From JBBQWT01 sp038210375 (GTDB lineage: Bacteria; Acidobacteriota; Terriglobia; Terriglobales; Acidobacteriaceae): 64,000 nucleotides of DNA. The notes beneath the pieces are model-generated. The model searched no databases and was not told where the DNA came from. It saw nothing but the letters and a program-made list of their open reading frames with translations. Location of the stretch: positions 1 to 64,000 of the forward strand of contig JBBQWT010000018.1 in assembly GCA_038210375.1 (NCBI GenBank), in the 5' to 3' direction. Position 1 is the first letter of the stretch; the number at the start of each line of letters is the position of its first letter. This document shows positions 9,634 to 18,360 of this stretch, piece by piece. Made by a program: the position numbers and the translations under genes.

Positions 9634-9705
9634 CACCGCCTGGACTTTCAGCCCAGAAGCGCGGCGGCCTACGCAATTCCGTCCGCGCAAGATAAAATAG
9701 AGAGA

Positions 9706-10752
9706 ATGTCACTCACTAAAACAGAAGCGCTGGAGATGTTCAATTCCCCCGACCTGGTGGGAATTGGGATGGAAGCAGACGCCCTGCGGCGCCAGTTGCA
9801 TCCCGAGGGTGTGGTCACGTATGTGATCGACCGCAATATCAACTACACCAATTTCTGTACCGAATATTGCACTTTCTGCGCCTTTTATCGTCCCCTGAAG
9901 GGCCCCCTGGCCAAGGAAGGGTACATTCTTGACCTGGACACCATCCACGAGAAAATCCGGGAGACGGTGGAGATGGGAGGCACCGGCATCCTGATGCAGG
10001 GGGGCCTGCACCCCGATCTCAAGATCGACTGGTTTGAGCGGCTGTTCAGCGGCATCAAGCAGCGGTTTCCCATGGTGCACCTGCACTGCCTTTCGGCCTC
10101 TGAGATATTGGCGATTGCCGAGTACAGCGAACTCAGCTTGCGCGACACCATCATGCGCCTGCGCGATTCCGGCCTCGATTCCATTCCCGGCGGCGGCGCC
10201 GAAATTCTGGACGACGAGGTTCGCTTCAAAATCGCCCGGCTGAAATGCCTTACCGAGGACTGGCTGGAGGTGCACCGCGTGGCCCATTCCCTGGGCATGC
10301 GCACTACCGCCACCATGATGTTTGGCGTGGGCGAAAATGTTGAGCACCGGGTCAACCACTTCCAGAGGGTTTACGACCTGCAGGAAGAAACCGGCGGGTT
10401 CACGGCATTCATTCCCTGGAGTTTTCAACCCAAGAACACCGCCCTCGGCGGGCGCCGCTGGGACGAAGCCACGTCGGTCGAATATCTCAAAGTTCTGGCC
10501 ATCTCCCGGCTGTTTCTGTCGAACATCGAAAACGTGCAATCCAGCTGGGTAACGCAAGGCCTCAAAGTGCTGCAATTGGGGCTGCGATTCGGCGGCAACG
10601 ACGTGGGCTCGGTCATGCTGGAAGAGAACGTGGTGCGCTCCGCCGGGGTCAGTAATCACACCACCGAGGAAGAGCTGCGGCACATCATTCGCGACGCCGG
10701 CTTCCGGCCGGTGCAGCGGGATACGCTCTACACCAGGTTCTTTTTGAACTAG
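9706..10752 (+). CDS. mqnC: Cyclic dehypoxanthinyl futalosine synthase (radical SAM)
   Basis: 348 aa radical SAM enzyme that cyclises dehypoxanthinyl futalosine. The 4Fe-4S cluster motif C-x3-C-x2-C is CTEYCTFC at about residues 56-63, preceded by INYTNF. Other MqnC-like features are MGGTGILMQGGLHPDL, the SIPGGGAEIL motif and GMRTTATMMFGVGENVEHRV. The length matches the family. The ATG at 9706 follows an AGAGAG purine stretch. MqnE also shares this fold, but the GGLHPDL segment favours MqnC. It works in the same pathway as mqnA (8136) and mqnD (21793). Confidence 0.92.
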   Translation: MSLTKTEALEMFNSPDLVGIGMEADALRRQLHPEGVVTYVIDRNINYTNFCTEYCTFCAFYRPLKGPLAKEGYILDLDTIHEKIRETVEMGGTGILMQGGLHPDLKIDWFERLFSGIKQRFPMVHLHCLSASEILAIAEYSELSLRDTIMRLRDSGLDSIPGGGAEILDDEVRFKIARLKCLTEDWLEVHRVAHSLGMRTTATMMFGVGENVEHRVNHFQRVYDLQEETGGFTAFIPWSFQPKNTALGGRRWDEATSVEYLKVLAISRLFLSNIENVQSSWVTQGLKVLQLGLRFGGNDVGSVMLEENVVRSAGVSNHTTEEELRHIIRDAGFRPVQRDTLYTRFFLN

Positions 10753-10978
10753 CCCTCGCGTTTTAGAACTGACATTCCGGGCCGAGCCGGGGAGCAATCT
10801 TGAGAAGACACCCTGGCGTTATGTATAAATTGTCAAATTTGATCGCGTACTTCTGTACCAAAGGACATACCCAACCTGTTAGGCCCCAGAGGACGAGGAG
10901 GGCGCTTCCGGCTGCTCGCTCAACGCCTCTATCGGTTCACCAATCAGGCAAGTCCCCTCAATCCCATCGGTTACAATC

Positions 10979-12634
10979 GTGCTGCTGTCAAACACCCGCT
11001 GCGGGGCCCTTCTGAACTCATTTCCCATCCATCTCTTATCGGTTTTTGCCGCGCGCGGGGTCGTGCCTTATTTCCGCGCGCATTTTCTCGACAAAACCTT
11101 TCAGGGGCTCTACCAGATCAACGCCTTTGACCTGCTGCTCCTGATTCCCTATTTCATTGTGCTCACCTTTCTGGCTTCGTATGGCGTGCACCGCTACCTC
11201 CTGGTCTTTCTTTACTACAAGAACCGCGACAAGCGCACCACCAGCCCGCCCTCGCAGTTTGCCGAGCTGCCCCGGGTCACCATCCAATTGCCCATCTACA
11301 ACGAGCAATATGTGATTGACCGCCTGGTGGATGCCATCTGCCGCCTCGAGTACCCGCGGGAAAAACTCGACATCCAGGTGCTCGACGATTCCACCGATGA
11401 AACCCGCGACGTCGCGCGCAAGGTGGTGGAACACTATGCCGAACTGGGGCACGACATCGTCTACCTGCATCGGGACAACCGCTCCGGTTTCAAGGCGGGC
11501 GCGCTGCACGAGGGCATGAAGGTATGCAAGGGCGAATTCATCGCCATCTTTGACGCTGACTTTGTGCCGCCCACCGACTGGCTGATGAACGTCATCCATC
11601 ATTTCTCCGAGCCTACGACCGGCATGGTGCAGACGCGCTGGACGCATTTGAACCGCCACTACTCATTTCTTACCGAGATTGAGGCCATCCTGCTCGACGG
11701 CCACTTTATTCTGGAACACGGTGGGCGCGCGCGCAGCGACGTGTTCTTTAATTTTAACGGCACCGCCGGCATGTGGCGGCGCGCCGCCATTGACGACGCC
11801 GGAGGCTGGAATTCCGACACCCTTACCGAAGACACCGACCTGTCATACCGGGCGCAGTTCAAAGGCTGGAAATTCAAGTACCTGCAGGATGTGGAGTGTC
11901 CCGCGGAGCTGCCCATCGAGATGACCGCGTTCAAGACCCAGCAGGCGCGCTGGGCCAAGGGATTGATCCAGGTGGCGCTCAAAACTTTACCGCGGGTGAT
12001 GAAAAGCGATCTGCCATGGCGGGTGAAGTTCGAGGCCTGGTATCACCTCACCGCCAACATCAGCTATCCGCTGATGATCATGCTGTCCACGTTGTTGCTG
12101 CCGGCCATGGTGGTGCGCTTCTACCAGGGGTGGTTCCAGATGCTGTACATTGACCTGCCGCTGTTCCTGGCGTCCACTTTTTCCATCTCATCCTTCTACC
12201 TGGTGTCGCAGAAAGAACTGTTCCCCAAGACCTGGCCGCGCACTTTTATTTATCTGCCTTTTCTCATGTCGCTGGGCATCGGGCTGACCATGACCAACTC
12301 CAAGGCGGTGCTGGAAGCGCTGTTCGGGGTGAAGAGCGCCTTCGCACGCACCCCCAAGTACAGCGTCACCACCAGGGCCGAGACCCGGGTGGCGGCACAG
12401 AAGTATCGGCGGCGACTGGGATGGGTCCCCTGGATCGAGCTGGCGGTGGGCACCTATTTTGCCCTCACCGTCTGGTACGCCATCGATAACGAAAACTACG
12501 TGACCGTGCCCTTTCTATCGTTATTCGTGCTGGGCTACTGGTATACCGGGTTCATGTCGCTGGTGCAGGGCCGGTTTGACCGCCTGCTGACTCGTTCTGA
12601 AGCCCACGACAAGCCGTTTCCGGTGGGGGTGTAA
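10979..12634 (+). CDS. Membrane GT2 glycosyltransferase, cellulose/mannan synthase-like
   Basis: 551 aa processive-type glycosyltransferase. One or two N-terminal TMs (DLLLLIPYFIVLTFLASYGV) precede a cytosolic GT-A domain with DDSTDET (about 136), DAD (192-194), EDTDLSYR (284-291) and QQARWAKG (321-328), the D,D,D,Q-x-x-R-W set of beta-glycan synthases. Three or four C-terminal TMs follow. It resembles CslA-type glucomannan synthases more than BcsA, since no PilZ domain is present. The start is GTG 10979, without a clear Shine-Dalgarno. The next gene is a beta-galactosidase, so the locus may concern polysaccharide handling, but a shared operon is not proven (120-bp gap). Confidence 0.88.
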   Translation: MLLSNTRCGALLNSFPIHLLSVFAARGVVPYFRAHFLDKTFQGLYQINAFDLLLLIPYFIVLTFLASYGVHRYLLVFLYYKNRDKRTTSPPSQFAELPRVTIQLPIYNEQYVIDRLVDAICRLEYPREKLDIQVLDDSTDETRDVARKVVEHYAELGHDIVYLHRDNRSGFKAGALHEGMKVCKGEFIAIFDADFVPPTDWLMNVIHHFSEPTTGMVQTRWTHLNRHYSFLTEIEAILLDGHFILEHGGRARSDVFFNFNGTAGMWRRAAIDDAGGWNSDTLTEDTDLSYRAQFKGWKFKYLQDVECPAELPIEMTAFKTQQARWAKGLIQVALKTLPRVMKSDLPWRVKFEAWYHLTANISYPLMIMLSTLLLPAMVVRFYQGWFQMLYIDLPLFLASTFSISSFYLVSQKELFPKTWPRTFIYLPFLMSLGIGLTMTNSKAVLEALFGVKSAFARTPKYSVTTRAETRVAAQKYRRRLGWVPWIELAVGTYFALTVWYAIDNENYVTVPFLSLFVLGYWYTGFMSLVQGRFDRLLTRSEAHDKPFPVGV

Positions 12635-12754
12635 GCGAAAGCAGCGGCGCGGTTCTACCTGGGGAACCGCTATCGCGATCTGCTAGTGGGACTTGCACTC
12701 CTCCTAACGATAAGGTCCCCTCGGTAACGCGTCGGGAATTTGCACGGAGGCAAA

Positions 12755-14854
12755 ATGTTTTTCGGCAAAAAAATCTGGTGGATCGCCAGCCTGCTGCTGG
12801 TTTCCCTCACTCCGATCATCGCTGCCAGCCAGGCCGCAGCGCCTGCCCCGCCGGCGATTCTGCTGGGAGCCGCGTGGTATCCCGAGCAGTGGCCGGAATC
12901 GGGATGGGACGCCGATCTCGCCCTCATGCAGAGCGCGGGCGTTCGCATGGTGCGCGTGGGGGAATTCGCCTGGAGCCGCATGGAACCGAGCGAAGGCCAA
13001 TACGACCTCGACTGGCTCGATCGCGCGATCACCGCTGCCGGCCGCCATGGAATCTATACGGTTCTGGGCACGCCCACGCCGACGCCGCCCGCATGGCTCA
13101 CCCAGAAATATCCTGAGGTGCTGCGCATGGCAGACGACGGACGCCGTGCCGAGCATGGCAATCGCCAGCATTTTAATTTCGCCAATCCCCTCTACCGCAC
13201 CTTCACCCGCAAGATCGCCGAACAAATGGCCAGGCGGTTCGGCCACAACCCCTGGGTGCTGGGCTGGCAGATTGACAATGAATACGCCAACGAATCGTAC
13301 GATCCGGAGACGCGCGCCCAGTTCCAACAATGGCTCAAGGCGCGTTATGGGACGTTGGACAATCTCAACGCGCGGTGGACCACCGCCTACTGGAGCCAGA
13401 CATATTTCGATTGGAGCCAGATCCCGATTGAAACCCAATACGGCAACCCTGGCCTGCTGCTGAACTGGAAGCGGTTTTCCAGCGCGACCTGGCGTAGCTA
13501 TCAGAAGAACCAGCTCGATGTGATTCGAGCGAACTCTGATCCCCGGCAGTTCATCACCACCAACATGATGGGCTGGTTCGATGGTTACGACCATTACACC
13601 GTCAGCCGGGACCTCGACCTGGCGGCATGGGATGACTACGTCGGCAAGGGACATCTCGACCCTGTCTATAACGGCGCTACTCATGACCTGACCCGCGGCT
13701 TCAAAGGGAAAAATTTCTGGGTCATGGAAACCCAGCCGGGTTCGGTGAACTGGGCGTCAATCAATAACGCCCTCGATAAGGGCGAGGTGCGGGCGATGGC
13801 ATGGCACGCCATCGGGCACGGCGCCGATACCGTCAGCTACTGGCAATGGCGCAGCGCGCTCAACGGGCAGGAGCAGTATCACGGCGCCATCGTCGGCGCC
13901 GATGGAACTCCGGTCCCGCTCTTTGCGGAGGTGCAGCAGATTGGCCGCGAGTTCGCCCAGGCCGCCCCGGAGCTGGCCGGCACCTCCGTCATTTCGGAAG
14001 TGGCCATTCTGCATTCCTACGAGAGCCGCTGGGCCATCCAGTGGCAGAAACATAATTCTGAATACGATCCGGTGGCGGAGATCGCCAGCTACTACAAACC
14101 GCTGCGTGCCATCAGCCAATCGATCGACATCGTCCCTCCGACGGCGGCGCTCGAACACTACAAGTTGGTGGTGGCGCCGGGCCTCAACGTGCTTTCCGAT
14201 GCCGCCGCCGCCAACCTCATCGCCTACGTTCGCCACGGAGGCCACCTGGTGTTGGGGCAGCGCTCCGCCATGAAAGATGACGACAACGGATTGCAACCGC
14301 AGCGGCAGCCCGGCCCCCTGGGCGAACTTCTGGGCGGACGCGTAGAACAGTATTACGCGCTGACCGAACCCATTCCGGTCCAGGGAAAGTTTGGCGCGGG
14401 CCAGGGCCGGCTGTGGGCAGAGCTGCTCAGCGCCAAAGACTCTGACACCGAAGTGCTGGAAACCTACGGCAAGAGCAACGGCTGGCTCGACGGTCAGCCC
14501 GCGGCGATCACTCGCAAGGTTGGCAAGGGACGAATCACCTACATCGGCGCCTGGCTCGACGATGCAGGCATGGCCGCCGCCGCGCAATGGATGACACAGA
14601 CAAGCGAGGTCAAACCGGCGATGGGGCCGGCGCCGGCCGGGGTTGAGGTCTATCCGCGCTACGGCGAGCGCGCAACCGTGTTCATCCTGGTCAATTTTTC
14701 AAAGGCGGAACAATCGGTCTCGCTGCCGGAAGAAATGACTGACGTGCTCGCCGGGGGGACGAAACGATCGATCACCTTGCCGGTTTTTGGAGTCGCCGTA
14801 TTACGGGCCCCTCGGGGTGCACTGGCAACAGCGGCAGTCCGCACACCTCGGTAG
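12755..14854 (+). CDS. Exported GH42 beta-galactosidase
   Basis: 699 aa. The ATG at 12755 is preceded by GGAGG at 12746-12750; an upstream in-frame TTG is not needed. A signal peptide (KKIWWIASLLLVSLTPIIAA) predicts export, unusual for GH42 enzymes, many of which are cytoplasmic. The TIM barrel begins at GAAWYPEQWPESGWDADL; the acid/base is Glu in WQIDNEYANE (about 176) and the nucleophile Glu in FWVMETQPG (about 325). A Trp-rich QWRSALNGQEQYHG segment follows, then the trimerisation (glutamine-amidotransferase-like) domain from about 400 and a small C-terminal beta domain. The family hydrolyses terminal beta-galactosides. Confidence 0.93.
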   Translation: MFFGKKIWWIASLLLVSLTPIIAASQAAAPAPPAILLGAAWYPEQWPESGWDADLALMQSAGVRMVRVGEFAWSRMEPSEGQYDLDWLDRAITAAGRHGIYTVLGTPTPTPPAWLTQKYPEVLRMADDGRRAEHGNRQHFNFANPLYRTFTRKIAEQMARRFGHNPWVLGWQIDNEYANESYDPETRAQFQQWLKARYGTLDNLNARWTTAYWSQTYFDWSQIPIETQYGNPGLLLNWKRFSSATWRSYQKNQLDVIRANSDPRQFITTNMMGWFDGYDHYTVSRDLDLAAWDDYVGKGHLDPVYNGATHDLTRGFKGKNFWVMETQPGSVNWASINNALDKGEVRAMAWHAIGHGADTVSYWQWRSALNGQEQYHGAIVGADGTPVPLFAEVQQIGREFAQAAPELAGTSVISEVAILHSYESRWAIQWQKHNSEYDPVAEIASYYKPLRAISQSIDIVPPTAALEHYKLVVAPGLNVLSDAAAANLIAYVRHGGHLVLGQRSAMKDDDNGLQPQRQPGPLGELLGGRVEQYYALTEPIPVQGKFGAGQGRLWAELLSAKDSDTEVLETYGKSNGWLDGQPAAITRKVGKGRITYIGAWLDDAGMAAAAQWMTQTSEVKPAMGPAPAGVEVYPRYGERATVFILVNFSKAEQSVSLPEEMTDVLAGGTKRSITLPVFGVAVLRAPRGALATAAVRTPR

Positions 14855-14866
14855 CTGCACCCTTGG

Positions 14867-15370
14867 TTAACCTGCGATGATTCGGCGCACATCTTTCAGA
14901 AGAATGAAGAGATGCATCGGATCAGTGGGTGAGGGGGTGAAGTCGAATTTCTCGTAGAATTTTTTGGCTTGGTCGTCTTTCGCGTGTACCGCAAAAGCGC
15001 GAATTCCCGCAATGTCCGCAGCTAGCAACGTGCGCTGCATCGCATCTTTCAGGAGGGCTTTTCCGACACCTTCTCCCTGCCAGCGGCGATCTATTGCCAG
15101 GCGCGCAAGCAGAATGACGGGCACAGCCTGTCGAGCCAGTCCCTTGCTTAAACGTTCGGGCGCCTCTTGTGGGGTTACGTGGCCAACTGCCAGTGTGTGA
15201 TATCCAATTACCGCGTCCCCTACCAGGGCGAGATAGGTTTGTCCGGCACCGGCTTGCTGATTCTGCCAGGCATAGCGAAGGAGGTACCTGTTTAGTTGTT
15301 CCCGGCCGCAGTCAAATCCCTCAGTCTTGTGATCTGGCCGCAGTTTTTCAACTCGGCGAGCCCCATTCAC
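14867..15370 (-). CDS. GNAT acetyltransferase toxin (TacT-like)
   Basis: 167 aa. TacT-type toxins acetylate the amino group of aminoacyl-tRNAs and block translation. The acetyl-CoA fold is visible in LLARLAIDRRWQGEGVGKALLKDAM (in parts, about 90-115), FAVHAKDDQAKKFYEKFDF and a beta-strand YLALVGDAVIGYHTLAVG. The N-terminal FDCGREQLNRYL motif is typical of toxin GNATs. The start codon is GTG at 15370, overlapping the antitoxin stop by 4 bp (GTGA), so translation is coupled. The pair sits between two glycoside hydrolase genes and is probably an accessory insertion. Confidence 0.92.
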   Translation of the reverse strand: MNGARRVEKLRPDHKTEGFDCGREQLNRYLLRYAWQNQQAGAGQTYLALVGDAVIGYHTLAVGHVTPQEAPERLSKGLARQAVPVILLARLAIDRRWQGEGVGKALLKDAMQRTLLAADIAGIRAFAVHAKDDQAKKFYEKFDFTPSPTDPMHLFILLKDVRRIIAG

Positions 15371-15657
15371 TGATTGGGCTCGGAATCAAAGAATCCAGGC
15401 TCTTTAAGAAGACGCTCAAGTCGTGGTAGAGACCGGACGGGCGCATCGAGGGCAACCATAAATGCTTTCCATTGGGTTTTGTTTAAGCTGAAAGTGTGCC
15501 GATCCGCGAGCGCTTCATCGGCCCGCGCCAGCGCGCTCTCCAGCACGAATTCGCTGACGGAGCGATTTGCAACCGCTGCCGCGGCCTGCAACGCAACCTT
15601 GGCGCTTGGAGTTAGGCGCAGGTCTAGCTTTTCGCTCCGGGTAACACGGGTCGCCAT
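15367..15657 (-). CDS. DUF1778 antitoxin (TacA-like)
   Basis: 96 aa. This family combines an N-terminal ribbon-helix-helix DNA-binding part (EKLDLRLTPSAKVALQAAAA, ANRSVSEFVLESAL) with a C-terminal toxin-neutralising peptide (FSLNKTQWKAFMVALDAP, LLKEPGFFD). The start is set to ATG 15657, which has AGGAGAG just upstream; a longer frame to 15705 lacks such a site. It precedes the GNAT toxin with a 4-bp overlap and probably autoregulates the pair. Confidence 0.92.
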   Translation of the reverse strand: MATRVTRSEKLDLRLTPSAKVALQAAAAVANRSVSEFVLESALARADEALADRHTFSLNKTQWKAFMVALDAPVRSLPRLERLLKEPGFFDSEPNQ

Positions 15658-15725
15658 GTGCTCTCCTCTGTTTTCGAGTTTATCGCCTGTGCCCGACAAT
15701 GTCAAGACAACGCGGGCGGAGTTCG

Positions 15726-18083
15726 CTACGGGTGTGATTGCGGGTTCAGTACCATCTTTTTTCCCGAGTATTCAACCGAGAGGTCTGGCTGGGACGTGAC
15801 ATCAGACCCCGCCCCGTGCCCTGCGCGCACGAAGACGACGTGAAATGATCGCTTCTCCAGCATGCCGGGAAAGCTTCCTGTGCGCTCACCGATGGTCAAT
15901 TGCCGATGGGCATCATCCCATCTCATGGGAATCAGGGCGAACTTCCCTTTCTCATAGTCGTAGTTATCGTTTTCATCCTCGTAGAGGTTGAAGTTGCCGT
16001 TCGCGCCTGGATAAATTCTCAACTCAATCGGGTCGGCTGGCTTTTCAGTCACGTATTGCACTGCGGGGCCCACCGGCAAAATTGCACCGGCACGAACGTA
16101 CAACGGAAGCCGTTCGATGGGGGCTGCCGCATCGATGGCCTTGCCGCCTGGTTGAGGCGAACCAGTCCAGAAGTCGTACCACGTGGCATCGGGTAGATAT
16201 AAATGGCGCGTCACCGCACCCTGCTCGGTGACGGGGTTCACCAGGATCGCCGGACCGAACATGTATTGGTCACCGATATTCACCACTCGCGGGTCGCGCG
16301 GAAAATCCATCACCAGCGGACGCATCATGGTGTAGTTGTCGCTGGTCACCTGCCAGGCCACTGAGTAGATGTAGGGCATGAGGCGATAGCGGAGTTGATC
16401 GAACTCGGTGAGGATTCTTTGCGCCTCAGGCCCGTACGACCACAGCTCATTCTGGTTGGTGGTCCGCGTTCCATGCACGCGGAAGATGGGGCAGAAAGCA
16501 CCAAACTGAAACCAGCGCACAAATAACTCGCGGTACGCCGGGTCATCGGGATTTCCGGATACGAAGCCGCCGATATCGCTCGTCCAGTAGGGCAGGCCGG
16601 ACAGCGCGTAGTTCAAGCCCGCCGGTACCTGCCTCTGAAAGCTCAGGAAATCGGAATTGATGTCGCCCGACCACGCGGTCACCGCATTTCTTTGCGATCC
16701 GGCAAACGCCGAGCGCGAAAGTATGAACACCCGCTTGCGATCGGAGGCCGCGCGCTGGCCTTCGAACACCGCCGCCGTGGTCATCAGGGGATAGAGGTTG
16801 ACGTAGCGATCGCCGCTGCCGGCGAAGAGCTTGTGTCCCAGCTGGATATTTTCTTCCTGCCCTTCGGTTTCAGGCTCGGTGGTGTCCATCCACCAGGCAT
16901 CGAGACCGATCTTGAACAGCGATTTGTCGATCAGGTCCCAATAGTATTTTCGCGCCCCGGGGTCGGAGGGGTCATACACTGCCATGCCATCGGTGTGGTA
17001 AGGCGGCTTGGCAAACTTGAATTTGTCGATGAACCAGCCTTGCTTTTCCATGTAGTCATATTCAGCAGAACCGGGCTCGAAGAACGGCCACACTGAAATC
17101 ATCAGGTGAAAATTGCGCTGGTGCAGCTCGTCCACCATCGCCTGGGGGTTGGGGTAGCTGGAATTGAATTTGAATTCTCCCTTGTGGACCCACCAGAACC
17201 AGTCCTGCACGATGCTGTCCACGGGAATGTGCAGGTCACGGTACTTGCGCGCGATCGACAGCAGCTCTTCCTGGGTCTTGTAGCGGTTTTTGCACTGCCA
17301 GAAACCGTAAGCCCACCGGCCGTATAAAGGCGCTTGCCCGGTGAGCGTGCGATAGCCGGCGATGACTTCGTCTATGCCGGGACCGTAGAAAAAATAATAA
17401 TCAATGACGTCCGCCACCTCCGAGCTGAGATAGAGGTAATGCAGAAACCGGTTGTTGAAACGGCTGCGCGACGTGTTGTTCCAAAACAAGCCATAACCTC
17501 GCGACGACATCATGAAGGGAACCGAGATGCTGGTGTTGTCCTGCGAAAGGTCCACCGATTCACCGCGATAATTCCAGACCCCGGCCTGGTGCTGCCCCAG
17601 CCCGTACAGGCCTTCCTGCGATCCGTACAGGCTGATGAACGATTCGGCATGGTAGGTATGCTCGCCGTTGACTTCAACCGGCTTCATCATGCGGTTGGCT
17701 TCGGTCATCAGGTGGGTCCCATCGGCGGCGCTGTACTGGATCGCGCCATCCGCGCGATCGACCTCCACTCTCAGCCGCGCGGTGAAAATGGCGATGTGAT
17801 CGGTGGTGGCTTGCTGCCGCCATGCCACCGCCGGCCACGCCTTCTTCAGCACCACGTAGTCGTTGCGTTCGGGAAATTCACCGGAAGGTGAATAGAGGAC
17901 GTGAATGATGGAGTCGGTGCAAACCTGCAGACGCAGGGCGCCAGACCCCATCTTAAGCAGCATTCCGTCAGGCCGGGCCTGGACTGAGACCACCGGATTG
18001 CGGCGCGTCCACTGGGCGCTGGCCGGGATCGCGGCCAGCATCATCATGAAGAGGAGAAGGCAAAGAGACCTGCGGGATTTCAT
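15726..18083 (-). CDS. Exported GH31 alpha-glucosidase/alpha-xylosidase
   Basis: 785 aa from ATG 18083, which has AGGAAG ten nt upstream and begins a clean signal peptide (MKSRRSLCLLLFMMMLAAIPASAQ). The N-terminal beta-sandwich (residues about 25-225) leads to the barrel starting YGRWAYGFWQCKNRYKTQEE. The nucleophile is Asp in WWMDTTEPE (about 400) and the acid/base Asp in AWSGDINSDF. The motif FWQCKNRY and the RVHGTRTTNQNELW segment resemble alpha-xylosidase-like GH31 proteins; specificity is not certain. The upstream region is interrupted by the transposon whose left end lies 82 bp before this start, which may have removed or replaced its promoter. Confidence 0.92.
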   Translation of the reverse strand: MKSRRSLCLLLFMMMLAAIPASAQWTRRNPVVSVQARPDGMLLKMGSGALRLQVCTDSIIHVLYSPSGEFPERNDYVVLKKAWPAVAWRQQATTDHIAIFTARLRVEVDRADGAIQYSAADGTHLMTEANRMMKPVEVNGEHTYHAESFISLYGSQEGLYGLGQHQAGVWNYRGESVDLSQDNTSISVPFMMSSRGYGLFWNNTSRSRFNNRFLHYLYLSSEVADVIDYYFFYGPGIDEVIAGYRTLTGQAPLYGRWAYGFWQCKNRYKTQEELLSIARKYRDLHIPVDSIVQDWFWWVHKGEFKFNSSYPNPQAMVDELHQRNFHLMISVWPFFEPGSAEYDYMEKQGWFIDKFKFAKPPYHTDGMAVYDPSDPGARKYYWDLIDKSLFKIGLDAWWMDTTEPETEGQEENIQLGHKLFAGSGDRYVNLYPLMTTAAVFEGQRAASDRKRVFILSRSAFAGSQRNAVTAWSGDINSDFLSFQRQVPAGLNYALSGLPYWTSDIGGFVSGNPDDPAYRELFVRWFQFGAFCPIFRVHGTRTTNQNELWSYGPEAQRILTEFDQLRYRLMPYIYSVAWQVTSDNYTMMRPLVMDFPRDPRVVNIGDQYMFGPAILVNPVTEQGAVTRHLYLPDATWYDFWTGSPQPGGKAIDAAAPIERLPLYVRAGAILPVGPAVQYVTEKPADPIELRIYPGANGNFNLYEDENDNYDYEKGKFALIPMRWDDAHRQLTIGERTGSFPGMLEKRSFHVVFVRAGHGAGSDVTSQPDLSVEYSGKKMVLNPQSHP

Positions 18084-18157
18084 CAAAGTCGCGCTTCCTA
18101 TTAAATTAGAATCGCCGGCGCCGTTCATTTTCAGGAGTTGGGACAAAATGTCAACCG

Positions 18158-18165
18158 TTATTCGC
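18158..18165. repeat. Left copy of 8-bp target-site duplication (TTATTCGC)
   Basis: TTATTCGC immediately precedes the left inverted repeat and is found again directly after the right one at 20831-20838. An 8-bp duplication is what IS1595-family transposition produces. Its intactness suggests a fairly recent insertion. Confidence 0.93.
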
Positions 18166-18187
18166 GGTGACTATGCACTTGACACAG
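18166..18187 (+). repeat. Left terminal inverted repeat of the transposon
   Basis: 22 bp starting GGTGACTATG; every base matches the reverse complement of 20809-20830. Homology to the other end stops after this block. Confidence 0.95.
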
Positions 18188-18272
18188 ATGGGATAATTAG
18201 GGTGCCGTGACAGGTGCCCGTATGAATTTTACTTATAAGTGATTTCGGAAGCAGATGTAGAATAAAGTTTGA

Positions 18273-18355
18273 CGGAGGGCGGGTGAATTGAACACCGTTC
18301 CCTAGCAGGAATTCCGGTTTATAAGACCGGGCCTATCACCAGATAGTCGCCCTCC
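18273..18355 (-). tRNA. Class-II tRNA-like gene with 8/4 acceptor/T-stem branch, anticodon UAU
   Basis: 83 nt fold. Acceptor stem of 8 perfect pairs: 18355-18348 (GGAGGGCG) with 18281-18274; discriminator G at 18273. T-stem of 4 pairs (18296-18293 with 18285-18282) around loop TTCAATT, directly abutting the acceptor strand, so 8+4 rather than 7+5. D-arm 18346-18333, CTAT/ATAG with GG in a 6-nt loop; only one linker nucleotide (A18347) precedes it. Anticodon stem CCGGT/ACCGG with loop CTTATAA, giving anticodon UAU (18323-18321). Long variable arm 18313-18297 with stem TTCC/GGAA. No encoded CCA. Long arm plus G73 is serine-type, yet UAU reads AUA (Ile). Two flanking bases (18356-18357 with 18273-18272) could extend the stem to 10 pairs. 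It lies 5 nt after the HTH gene stop codon, so co-transcription is likely. Confidence 0.85.
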
Positions 18356-18360
18356 GTACT

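Noticed and set aside
9709..10797. 362-codon open frame antisense to mqnC
   Set aside because: Shadow of a clear radical SAM gene in GC-rich DNA.
10800..11015. 71-codon frame before the GT2 gene
   Set aside because: No domain, atypical composition and overlap with the GT2 start; the spacer looks non-coding.
18273..18355. Ordinary class-I tRNA-Ile
   Set aside because: The long variable arm, 4-bp T-stem adjoining an 8-bp acceptor stem and G discriminator do not fit a normal tRNA-Ile.
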